This document shows positions 33,029 to 43,400 of a stretch of 64,000 nt of DNA, in pieces. Within the stretch, counting starts at the first letter, position 1, and every line of letters begins with the position of its first letter. The stretch comes from Ramazzottius varieornatus (Eukaryota > Tardigrada > Eutardigrada > Parachela > Ramazzottiidae): NCBI GenBank assembly GCA_001949185.1, contig BDGG01000002.1, positions 1,385,145 through 1,449,144 of the forward strand, in the 5' to 3' direction. Under the pieces are notes generated by a model that searched no databases, was not told the DNA's origin, and saw nothing but the letters and a program-made list of their open reading frames with translations. A program made the translations under genes and the position numbers.

Positions 33029-33415
33029 ATGAATATTGGGGAACTCTCTTTGTTGATCTTTCTTATATTTGCTGCGAACCCTGTCCAACCACAAACTTCT
33101 CCTGAACCTTCCACTCTCCCTCCGACACCAGCGGTTTCGGCGTCAGGTACGCCCAGTACGGATACAACCCCGACAGCAGCATCAGCCACGGATGAATCAA
33201 CGTCCTCAATGGTCTCGACGGAGTCCACAACCGGAAGTACAACTGCTACCACTCCGGAACCTGCCGACTGTAAAAAGCAATGCGGAGAGGTCGCGTTGCC
33301 AATCCTGGGTGTAGTTCTGGCCATAGTCGTGACGTCATCAACTGCTTATGGCTTTTATGCCTGTCATAAGATAGGGAAGTTGACTAAGCTGAGGAAAAGT
33401 CGAGCTCTGGGTTGA
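33029..33415 (+). CDS. Mucin-like single-pass membrane protein, 128 residues
   Basis: ATG 33029 to TGA 33415. Signal peptide (LSLLIFLIFAANPVQPQ), then about 60 residues almost wholly Thr, Ser, Pro and Ala, a likely densely O-glycosylated stalk. A short CKKQC cysteine pair comes just before a transmembrane helix (LPILGVVLAIVVTSSTAYGF) and a basic tail (KIGKLTKLRKSR). It is a single intact exon. Function unknown; it resembles other small surface mucins only by composition. It belongs to the run of surface-protein genes at 28-35 kb. Confidence 0.6.
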   Translation: MNIGELSLLIFLIFAANPVQPQTSPEPSTLPPTPAVSASGTPSTDTTPTAASATDESTSSMVSTESTTGSTTATTPEPADCKKQCGEVALPILGVVLAIVVTSSTAYGFYACHKIGKLTKLRKSRALG

Positions 33416-33685
33416 ATTTACGGAATTTGTCTCCATCGTTACATCAGGCTGATTTCAAATGATTGATTGTACTCTCATTTGAAACCTCTGTAGAGAAGTT
33501 TGTGTACGAGAGGCGAACCGCAACGATGATACGTATTCACCTTGTTGATCTATCGTAAATGTAGTATTGAATATATGTACTTTGGGATGTGGCAGAGTAT
33601 CCATACATGTGTCGTATTTGCAATGCACTGACGTGAGGTCACGTGCACTACCATAGGAGACGTGTACTAGACGGCAAGAAAAGCT

Positions 33686-34960
33686 ATGAAAAATACCTAC
33701 TTCCTCAGCGTCTGGTTCTTTGTGTTATGGATGTCTAATGGAGTACTAAAAATTTCGGCCAGTAAAAACCATACGTGCTACGTCTGCACTGGAGAAGAGG
33801 GGACGGGCGACACCGACTGTCTACTGTACAATCTGGACCTTCTGAGAACCACCATTCAACCTTGTGCCAACGACGACAACGTTTGCCAGTCGGTGTTTGG
33901 AAAAACCGCTGCAGGTAGGAAATGGTTTTGCTATCTTCGGTATCTGGAAGCTCGGTGAACGATGTGACAGGATCGTTCTCCAAGTGATGCAAGCTTTTGG
34001 CAAATGACACCGAGACAATGCGTCACTTGGCAGTGCACGTTTGGTGAGTATCGCACCTGACGCACTTTCTGTGTGTATCGGCCAAAAGTGTGCGCGACTT
34101 GAGAATGGAGTGTTATCGAAGTTCCAGAGTGGCGCGCTCTTTCAGCAAACAGATAACAATAGTGCGGCACTTGAGAAAACAGATCATACTGAGTTTTATT
34201 GACGAGTTTTTTACTTGTATTTTACTGCAGGGAAGAAAACCGTAAGGCGAAGTTGTGCGCCCAAAACCGATCAAGGTGGCAAAACCAGATGTTGGTATTC
34301 TAACGAGAACATCGAGGTGACATGCGTCTGCTACACTTCAACGTGTAACTACCCAAGCTGGACCAACGACCCGACTTATAAACCCATCAGTTCGGACAGC
34401 AGCTACAGTTTTCCCAGTAACGTGGATTACAAACGGAAGGCCGACGCTGAATTGAAGCGGCACAACGAGACGAGCGGAGATAACAAAGAATGCGACTGCC
34501 ATCCCGTCACGCAAAACATCCTTGTCCTCGTCATTGTGCTCTGCGTTACTACGGCCTTCTGTATCGGTAGGTACATGTAAAGCGCACTTATTGATAACTG
34601 CAAAAAGTCCGAGCTGAAAGAAGCCGACAGCTGTAAAGGCGCGCTCAAACCACCGCGCCATCTACCGTAGGTCGGACAATAACTGGCGCCGACTTTACTC
34701 CTCGTGTTTTTCGTTTATTCGTTACTTACCCGATCGTCCGAATCATGCTGTAGGTTTTTTCAGGCGCTGTACACTTCTGCCACTACAAGTACGAGACCAA
34801 GAGATTACGGTACGAAATGCAAGAGCTGACACCGCCGACACCGACACCACCGCCGGTTCCCCCGCCACCTGGGCCTTTACGGACAATATCGTACCAAAAC
34901 CCATCTCCGTCGGCGCACTCTGATCTGCGCTTCGTCTCGCACGACCACAACCACAGATAA
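33686..34960 (+). CDS. Three-finger-like type I membrane protein 3
   Basis: Three exons: 33686-33914, 34231-34566 and 34764-34960 (TAA), 253 residues, phase 1 junctions as in genes 1 and 2. Signal peptide, then CYVCTGEEG opens a Ly6-like domain that ends VTCVCYTSTCNY. A polar stalk with a CDCH motif leads to a transmembrane helix (NILVLVIVLCVTTAFCIG). The cytosolic tail has a proline run (TPPTPTPPPVPPPP), a possible SH3- or WW-binding site, and a His-rich end. The shared exon pattern with the genes at 28260 and 29373 suggests local duplication followed by strong divergence. Confidence 0.78.
33975..34180. repeat. Palindromic hairpin repeats (family A), three in a row
   Basis: In intron 1 of three-finger gene 3: CCAAGTGATGCA...GCGTCACTTGG (33980-34031), then two more diverged hairpins ending near 34103 and 34175. 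Confidence 0.7.
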
Positions 34961-35169
34961 TTTTATTATCGCATGGCATTCGTTCCAGCTCTTCCAGCGA
35001 ATTATCCATATGAACTGCGTCGAAGACTAGTGCATGTAACGCGGTCAGAAAATCACAATAAAAAAATCGAGATTAATCCACAGGATGATATTGAGTGTCA
35101 TCCAAAGGCGTCAGTGGTATATGTAGAAAAGAAATCAACCGGTTACATTCTACGCCCTTTCTTCTATTT

Positions 35170-36180
35170 TTATTTCGTGGACTTCAACTGCGCTTTGCGC
35201 CACCAAAGCAGGCGCGATCGTTTCGTGGTAGTCTCCACTTCTTCCTCCGCACCCTCTTCTTCGTCGTCCTCCAGGAAGGCGCCTTGACTGGGAGCGGTTA
35301 TTGCTGTTGAGAGCTGACTTGTGGAGGGCAGCACGGTCGTAGTCGCTGTAGATGGAGCACTGCTAAGTTTAATCCAATTTTGTCTGATAACTTCGCCCAC
35401 TTGGTCGTCTTCATGGGTGTCTTCATCGACATCCGCTGAGAAGTCTTCGTTATCCGACGGCTCGTCAAAATTACCTTTGCCAACTCGTTGGGCCGCAGTA
35501 CTGTCCGTCACGTTGGCAGCTTGATGAGCAGTGCTGGTCTCCACGACAGCGCTGGCAGCCATCGTGCTGTTCTGTGCTGACATGGTTTCGTTCTGATGGT
35601 CGTCAAACTCGCGTGTTTCACGGTCTCCCTTATCGTTGTCGGCTTCAGCTGATGGCTCAGTAGTGGTGGTGGTCATTCCAGCCCGCTTCTTTTCCAGAAG
35701 GCTCAACAACATCCAGTTTTCCGCCTGCAGGACCTCCTCCTCGAAGTCGGCATTCTTCTTACGCGCTAAGGCTCGAAGTAACCTCCAATTATTCTTCAGT
35801 ACTTCTTCGATGGCGGGTTCTTGGTTCCCGCCCTCCGAACTTTGTGTCGTCTTCTCCACGTCGGTTCCAGGGCCCTCCTCACCCGACGTTTCCATCGTAG
35901 TCGAAGATTGGGTTAATGGCATTGCTGCGGGCAAATCGGTCCCTTCATCATCTTCAGAGTTTTCTGGTGTTGTTGACTGAGTCGAAGACGTCACTGCAGA
36001 TGAAAGGAGCTTCGAGGCTTCAGTGGATTTCTGGGCTTTGCGGTCGCTTTCGATCAGTTGCTGAATCATGGGACTTGCGTCCTGTTGATCATCCTCTTCC
36101 ACCGAACGATCCTGAAGTTGCAACTCGGCAGATACCAACCCGACAACAAGCCATGAAAGTGCGATGGAATAAATATGCAT
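35170..36180 (-). CDS. Acidic secreted protein with a short internal repeat
   Basis: Single exon, 336 residues, ATG at 36180. Signal peptide (IYSIALSWLVVGLVSAE), then a low-complexity, strongly acidic, Thr/Ser-rich chain with N-glycosylation sites. A short motif recurs three times: EEVLKNNWRLLRAL, EEVLQAENWMLLSLL and GEVIRQNWIKLSS (consensus E-V-L/I-x-x-N-W-x-L-L), the first two about 20 residues apart and the third near residue 265. The C-terminus turns basic (KRSRLLWWRKAQLKSTK). The gene converges on three-finger gene 3, 210 bp away. No family recognised; a matrix or secreted scaffold protein is possible. Confidence 0.7.
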   Translation of the reverse strand: MHIYSIALSWLVVGLVSAELQLQDRSVEEDDQQDASPMIQQLIESDRKAQKSTEASKLLSSAVTSSTQSTTPENSEDDEGTDLPAAMPLTQSSTTMETSGEEGPGTDVEKTTQSSEGGNQEPAIEEVLKNNWRLLRALARKKNADFEEEVLQAENWMLLSLLEKKRAGMTTTTTEPSAEADNDKGDRETREFDDHQNETMSAQNSTMAASAVVETSTAHQAANVTDSTAAQRVGKGNFDEPSDNEDFSADVDEDTHEDDQVGEVIRQNWIKLSSAPSTATTTVLPSTSQLSTAITAPSQGAFLEDDEEEGAEEEVETTTKRSRLLWWRKAQLKSTK

Positions 36181-37105
36181 GGTCCAATAGGAATATCGGT
36201 GGACTACAGGGATGAAAATGATGGGAGAGAATGTAGTGAAATGAACAGGTGATAAAGGAGAAAGTATACGCTGTAGGATTGACGATGAAAGCGAAGATCG
36301 GTTGTAGCCAATCTGAATCTGTTTAGTATGCGTCGAAGAAGAAGAGAGTTCCTTGCGGCCAGATGATGCAAGATGCTTAGTAAACCAGCACAGCTTCCAT
36401 TAAGATTAGACAGGTCTTTTGATCAAAAAGATGTAAATAATGGTTGCTAAACGTGAACCATTCTCTCGCTGCCACAGCTCAAGTATCATTTCGACAGCAC
36501 TGTGTAATCATATTTCGACAGGCGTACACGTCTTCAACTGTGATTGTCGGCCAATGCTCATTCTATTGTTTCGAGGCGCCGCCATTCTTTTCATACGCAC
36601 ACTTCGCGACTGTTTCCCTGCCTCAAATATTCACCAGAGAACTTTCGAGAGCATCAAGAGCGGTTGTGTCTAGTGCACAGCGTAAACTCTCACTTTTCTT
36701 CTACGTTGTTATCGCGCAGCAATAATAACAATGAAAACGTTTGTTGGGAAATTGGGTAGACGAAACTGAAGAAGGGTCGTGCAGTATTCGCTGCGCATGA
36801 TTAATATGTTTTGCGAACTGCTGGAATTTCATTATTCAAATTGTACTGTCTAACGCCGAACACCAGCTCATGAATATACTATCGATGCGTCTTTCTAACT
36901 GGGAACCTTGATAAAAAAGGCCCACGAATTGACGGTTCACAAAAGCCGGCTGCGAAGCGCCGTTAGTCAACCCTATCCGCAAAAACCACAACTCAACAAG
37001 CCAACAAACAAATACAAATTATTTGCCATCAAGAAGGAACGAAAGATAAAACTACAAGCAGCGCAGAATCAGGCGAAGCTTCATCTTGATGCATACAAAT
37101 CTTTA
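36181..37105. other. Intergenic, no gene recognised
   Basis: Upstream of the acidic protein gene and downstream of the abLIM-like gene. Only short frames without motifs. Confidence 0.4.
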
Positions 37106-39895
37106 TCAATAAAGTTTGAGGCGTTTCTTTAGTTCATTGCGTTTCCATTCGGGCATCATGAAGAACTCTGCGCGCGGCATTTGGAACATGTAGAGAAAGT
37201 CTTCTGGCGAGATGTGAAGCTGCAAACAGGCAATGGTTAGCCCAACACCATCAACACCGCCAACCATGGTTTCCCAGCGGCCGGAAGACCAATTAATCAA
37301 CTGCGTAGGCTTTTTACCTCGAGATGGTTGCGGTCGACGTCTTCCGGAAGTTTACGATTGGTGACAAGAACTTGTTGCACCTGAAAGAAGCCCTTGTAAT
37401 ACGTTTTTTAGTGTCCGGTGAAAAGACCGCAAGAGGTACAGACCGGGTAAATTTTCCGTTCCTTTTTTAGAATGTTGATGGTTTTGTCAGCTGGTTCCAG
37501 AAAGTCTGCTTGGTAGTACGGCTCGGCAATGCGGCTTCTTACGTAGAATGTATCGGAAAAGGTTGGCCGAGCGCTGTCTCCTCTTGTACTCCTCTCGTAA
37601 TAGTCTGGTACTGCAACACATTCCCGTCAAGACAGAGCGCACCGAAACAGCGAAACGAAAGTCTGGCCTGATACAGACAGTAAAGATTATTCATACGTGT
37701 GGTACTGGCAAACTCTCCACTTTGCGTTCTGGTGACGTCTCCGCTGACGAATGTTCTGTCCTCCTGTCCGAGAAGAACCACAGAGAGTGATGGCAGCACT
37801 GTTGGACAAGGCAGAACTGACCACACTTACGTATAGGAGGTCAGGTATTCCTGGACTGGAACGGGTATGCACTTGTTGCAGTGTGGAGGACTTTGGCGTC
37901 GTCGCGGCAGTTGACATGGCGTAACCCGGTCGCGGAACTGCAAAATCCAAACACTAGTCGATCTGCTTCATAAATTATTCGAGCCACGTGTTCGGGCATT
38001 GCTGCGCTCACCGCTGTAACTGGGAAGTGTACTGCCTCCCGACGAAGCCGACCGCCATTTACTCGAGGGCGACGGGGTGTTGAAGTCCCACTCTTCCCAT
38101 GGGCGTGGTCGGTCATCCAGTCTTGACGGTGCTGAAATACATGCTTCTGATTTTCACTGTAAAAACCACCCAACCGATGTTTCTCTGTTGGAGATATGGA
38201 GAGGTCTTACAGGCAAAAGCTGGCGAGCCATATCGAGGTGCAACCATCGGTTCCCGAGTGGCCGAAGCCGTTCTGGATGCATTGCGCGGATCAATGCCAC
38301 GTCGCCACCTGTCGTGTCTATGCTTTGAGCGTTCTTCGATATCATGCAGAAAGACATTAGCAATGCCTGACGAAATCTTCTTGAGCTGTTCGGCTTCCTT
38401 GCGTGCCTGTTCTTCCTGTCTGGCGGCCAGAGCTGCCTTACCGGGGTCCACTATCACATCTTTGTCCGCTTCTTTCTCCTTCTCCTCCTCCTCCTCTTCC
38501 TCGTCCTTTCTGGTCATCTGACTGTACTTCTTCCTCCTTTCCGGATCGGTAAAGGCATACGGTGGAGCTGGGAAGTCCTCGCGCTCAATCTTGGGCTGCG
38601 TGGTGTCGGGTACAGGCTTGGCATCCGGGTAGGTCGATAAGGAGATGGGCTCCTCGTTGTTCATGTGCGGTGATCGACGGCCGGAAGCATTAGACATGGT
38701 GTAAGAACCATACTCGCGCTTTTGGGCAATACAGGTATCTCGAAGGATCTCCATACCACGACGCCGTGTCGGAATGCGAATCTTTACTCCTGGCCCTTCT
38801 GTAATATACCGTAAAAAGCTTCAAATCCAGTCAAATTGAACTTGATGGACACGAATGATATTTGAGACGTCGCTAGATGGATTTACCCAGATGGTTTTCC
38901 AAGGTGGTGCATGCCTTCAGCTTCTGAAACCGCAGCAGTGCGCCACTTCGGAAAACAATCAAGGTCGGCAAGACCACTTTTCTAGGTGACGCACTTTCTC
39001 ACTCGATAACAATGAAACCGTGCGCCACTTGATACAACGACCTGTCGTTTCTACCGGCGTCCATTTCCATCCGATCAGAATTTACCTGGAGCGATGAAGT
39101 TTGGCGTTTTTGCCGGATGAGGTGCATGTTCACGTAGTAGATATGTTGGCTGATGGTCCGGCGGAAGGTACTGCTGGGTATAAATCTTGCCGGTTTCCGC
39201 ATATTCGAAAGGACTTTGAGGTCGTGAAGTGTGCTGTAATTTCCATTTTGTCAGGTTTATTGTACCTTATGATTTTTTGAAACTTTCTGGGTGGCTGTCT
39301 ATGTATCGATATAAATATCGTTGAGAACTTGGGATCATGCGTGTTAGTCATGCAAACCTTTCGCGGTAGCTGTGGCGTGGAAGTTACAGAGCTGATTGTG
39401 TGCAGTGACAGTGGCGGCTAAAAAAGTGAAAAAAGGGAAAATATCACCAAGCTGCGACATTCGTGCAACAAGAAAACTTGCAGGCCATCGATTATTACTC
39501 CATCACAGACGTAAACATGCAACAGAGCTGTCGTTTTTCACATCAAAACAAACAGCCGTCGCGAGACAGGGCTCCTCAGCCCATTCGTCCAGTGCAGTTA
39601 ACACAAGCAACAGAACATCGAAGGACCAAAGAGAGCGCACGAGACGACATTTGTTTGCCAACACTAACGCGACGATGGTAGTAAGGACAGGAACGTCGCA
39701 AACTAAGCCTACCGGAATGTGAGGAGAGCGGCGTCCTGTTGATAAAGGCGCCGCGGTTGCTTCCAGAGTGGTACTGCGCAGACTGGTGCAGCCACCGTGC
39801 TGGGGCGTGCTTTGAGGAGAGGCTCGTTTCAGGGCTTTAGGACTATCGCTTTGCTGGTCGGCATCCTCGTTGGCGGACAGATCTTCCTCGACCAT
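37106..39895 (-). CDS. abLIM/Unc-115-type actin-binding protein, C-terminal part
   Basis: Exons: 39895-39713 (starting MVEEDLSANED), 39213-39086, 38798-about 38211, 37937-37831, 37593-37444, 37380-37318 and 37219-37106 (TGA). From the second exon on, all joins are in phase. The first exon does not join the second in phase, so one exon is missing or ATG 39895 belongs to another isoform. The protein has YTQQYLPP, then DFPAPPYAF, a charged coiled-coil with a run of glutamates, and FSDTFYVRSRIAEPYYQ. KKERKIYP and NRKLPEDVDRNHLE lead into a villin headpiece (LHISPEDFLYMFQM...EWKRNELKKRLKLY). This tail is diagnostic of abLIM/dematin proteins, which bind F-actin. No LIM domains are seen here; they would lie upstream or be absent. 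Confidence 0.8.
38880..39045. repeat. Palindromic hairpin repeat (family A), two hairpins
   Basis: In an abLIM-like intron. Cores CCAAGGTGGTGCA...GTGCGCCACTTCGG and CTAGGTGACGCAC...GTGCGCCACTTG. Confidence 0.7.
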
Positions 39896-39989
39896 TTTGA
39901 AACTCAGAGTCCTGCAAGTATTTTCAAAAATAACATAGAACTCGGTATAGTGTGGGATCACGGGCGCAGTAGATAACCAATATCAACTG

Positions 39990-40200
39990 TGTGGGAGCTC
40001 GACAAACAGCTCCGAAAGCATCGCCACCTCAAGTCGCGCACGTTTGCAGTAATATTAGCTCAGAAAGCGCGCCACTTTGGGAAGTCATCTTGTCGGATGT
40101 GGTCGTTCACCAAGTGGCGCACACTTTAGCGATATCGGCTCAAAACTTACGCCACTTGGGTGTATGATCTGGTCGAACTTTACTTGCCGAGCTACCATGT
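39990..40200. repeat. Palindromic hairpin repeat (family A), two hairpins
   Basis: Outer arms GGGAGCTCGACAAACAG...TTGCCGAGCTACC; cores TCAAGTCGCGCAC...GCGCGCCACTTTGG and CCAAGTGGCGCACAC...TACGCCACTTGG. Confidence 0.8.
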
Positions 40201-40276
40201 GTTATGTACAGTGTCACAGTTTGAAAACTTTATAATACAGTATGAAGGTAATTTGGAGATAACTGACATGACGTAC

Positions 40277-40458
40277 CTCCGGCTGGTGGGGGTCGTCGAA
40301 AGTTTGGTCACTGATGTATAAGTAGTCGTCACCGGGGTGACTACTTGCATCGCTCCTCCAGGATAGTCGTCTCACGGGACGATCTCTCCGCTGTGCTCCA
40401 CACGAAGTCGGGGCATTATTTGCAAAGACCGGCCAATGTGATTTCCACTTCCGCGCAC
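40277..40458 (-). CDS. Candidate upstream exon of the abLIM-like gene
   Basis: A minus-strand open segment bounded by an acceptor (GTTCTTGCAG) and a donor (GTACGT), encoding about 60 residues including RRLSWRSDASSHPGDDYLYIS. The composition fits the linker between LIM domains and headpiece in abLIM proteins. It does not join the MVEEDLSAN exon in frame, so it may belong to a longer isoform that skips that start. Weak evidence only. Confidence 0.35.
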
Positions 40459-40469
40459 CTGCAAGAACA

Positions 40470-43400
40470 CACGAAAATGCGCAAACATGCTGATAACTTC
40501 GACATATAGATTATAGCCTAAGCTATCAGATTCAGTCTGGAAGATTACGGGATACAGTCAACCCAGGAGTGCGCTTGTTTGATGTCAATAAACTAACTGA
40601 AAACAGCTGTTGGGTTCGACGTTAGCGGAAGACTATAAAGGAGGGTCCTTCGTGATGAAATTCATCAATGTGCAAGCGAGAGAAGCCTTGCCGTAGCGGA
40701 AGAGGAGGAAGAGGCAACGAACGCAACGAGGAAGCTGCCTGCGTGTATACGTGACGCCAAATAGCCCCTCTTGTACTTCATTAGCTCTCATAAAAAGCCG
40801 AAAGGATATAGTAGCGGCTTACTTTACATCACGAAACTCACTTCGGTTCCATATCAATATTGGATGATCGGACTGAGGAAAACCCGAATAAAAAAACATA
40901 GGACAAGTTATCTCCTTCTTCTTGATAATCCTATTATGTCCCTTCCTTGTCAATTCCACTAAGAATAAAGTGAGTTTCTTATGGCTTTTAAAGTGTTCCA
41001 AAGCGCCAAACAGCCGCCAGATCACTTTCACAAACAAACTTGACTCAATTGCTTGGAAAAACATTGGTGAAACCGATCGATAATTCACTCCTGAGAACGC
41101 CATTAAAAAATAAACCATCAGTTCCGAAAGTAAAAGCCCGGATAATTTCTCCCTTGCGTGACAAACTTTCGTAGAGAAAAGCCGAAAAAGCACGTAAACC
41201 GCTACGTGAAATACCGGAAAGCGCCGTTTTACTACGATATTTTGATTACATGTCTTGGGACATGTATTCGATAGGAAAGGGTAGAAAAGAAAGTTATTGG
41301 GGGAGAGGGAGAACTCTGCCGCAATGACGTAAGAGCCTCTCGGGATCACCGGCTAACGGAGCCTGTATTTCGGGAGCCATGAAGAAAATTGCATGGCGTC
41401 AGTGTCAAAGGATATATAACAGGCTGACAATCTAATGGCGTTTTCAGCGTTTTCACGTAACGACCGCCATGCGACCATGCATGGCGGGAAGACTTTAAAG
41501 GGATCAAGATTTGGTCGCTGGATAAGCGGGGAAAGGGGGATGCGAGCACGAGCTGGAGCTGTCAGAGCTCAGCTCTAGCCGGCACAGACCATTAAGACAG
41601 ATGCAGTCATCAATTGATTCCCGGAAATCATATTACGCAGACGATCCCGGAAGTCATAAAAAAGTAGTACAGTATATGGCAGAGCACTGACCGTATCCTT
41701 TCCGACTCACTCTCTTCTTACCCTCCCGCGCAAAGCAAACTGTCTTTTCTACATGTCTCACAAGAGAGGTAAGGAACTCGTCAGACAAACTCGACAAGAT
41801 CGGTGCCCCAACTGCGCATATTTACGGTGTTATTAGCCAACAGCGTGCGCCACTTGAAAAAACGAGCTTGTCGAGTTCGGATGTTTTCAAGTTGCGCACG
41901 TTTGCCGTGTCATTGGTTGAGAACGTGCGCCAGTTGGAAAAGACATTTCGTCGAGCTTGTTTACCTGGGTCCCATTATAAAGAACGTCGAGCGTTGGAAG
42001 GTCAGCAAGTCTGGTGTAGATAACATTTTAACCGTTACTGTTTTATTCCTTGATTTTTGGTTCGCCGGCTGAAACCTAACGAACCGATGGAGCAAAACGA
42101 AGGTACACGAACGTCCTGGTGAAGTTTATAGATTAATGGTGATGTCGAAGTACGAGCAATGACGCTGGGCTTATTCAGCGCCTGCAGCACGTTTCCCGCA
42201 TTTGCATCACAAAACAATCGACATTGCCTGAAGGGTGGCTTTTGAAGAGGCCTTGATTGATCCCACTAAGCTTGACGGATGGCTGAGCGTGCCAGCGCCC
42301 TTCCTCTTCCTGCTTCCTCCACAGAAGCCGTTCCTCTTTGAAATGGACAGACGGACGTTGTCGGACAAGCCTACTTTACCCAATCTGTCATCCCTTTTCC
42401 TCAATGCTCGAGTGTCCGCTCTATCTCTAACTTCACCCCATTCAGCTGCTCTCCGCCGGCATGGCCCGTCATAAACGAAGGGTTAAGCCGAACGTACGAT
42501 ACTAAAATCTGGAATACTTTCTTGATCCCGGGACTTAGCCTTCCCATATCCATCTCAGCTGATCAATTACATAATAAAGCCGATCAGGCGCAGCAGGAGT
42601 GTGTATTACGATCGAGTGTATGTCGAAATCCGCTTCCTTCACTTCCGACCGGTTGTTTTTTGTTCGCAGCGCAGCCTTTCGCGAGATGAACGGTAATGGT
42701 CTCGTCTGTTTCTGTCAGGAACAAAAATCATCGAATTCTCGAAGATCTGAACATACGGAAATCTCACCACTCAGAATTATGTATTATTCACAGAGGAAAA
42801 ATATCGGTGGCCCACTTTTTTGACCGGATCGAGATTTATTGAGTGGCGGGCAAAGCTGATATGATAGAGAGGAAGATTGAGTATAGACACAGTATCCGAT
42901 GACACTTGTGTGTCTGTCGCTGCTTTAGCCCACTTTTCATGCCAGCGCACCAGCAGGGTTCGCAACAAAAAGGCCGAGGACCAAAGATAACTCGTGTAGC
43001 ATTCGCCAATGTAGTTCATAATCTCGGTTGTAAAATACACTGACGTTTTCGCAAACTAACCAGCATTCCGTCCTGACGATGTGGACAAGCTGTAAATTTA
43101 GGCTTGTCCAAATGCCGGGGCGCAGGAGGGCCTCTCTCAAGTGGCCTAATTATGCCAGTACAGCCTCTGGTCAATAAGCAATCTACAAAATAGAGAGATC
43201 GCTCAGGCACTCACTCCATAACCTGATCGGCAAGAGAAAGCAAGCGGCAGTCACAGTCCCTCTGGCCTGCGACATGCTAACCCATCCCCAGCCGGAAATG
43301 CATCAGTTCAGCACCAAAGCAAAAAGGGATACACTGGACAGCGAGAAGGCAGAACTGACCAGCGGCTACGCACTCTGTACATGCATAAAATGCATGTCAT

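Noticed and set aside
35636-35980. 114-codon plus frame opposite the acidic protein
   Set aside because: Mirror of a Ser/Thr/Glu-rich coding strand; no independent evidence.
36908-37132. 74-codon basic plus frame
   Set aside because: Overlaps the 3' end of the abLIM-like gene; Lys-rich, probably chance.
40819-41349. 176-codon minus-strand open frame
   Set aside because: No domain, signal peptide, splice context or paralogue; the composition looks like translated non-coding DNA.
42235-42474. 79-codon plus frame
   Set aside because: No signal, domain or splice context.
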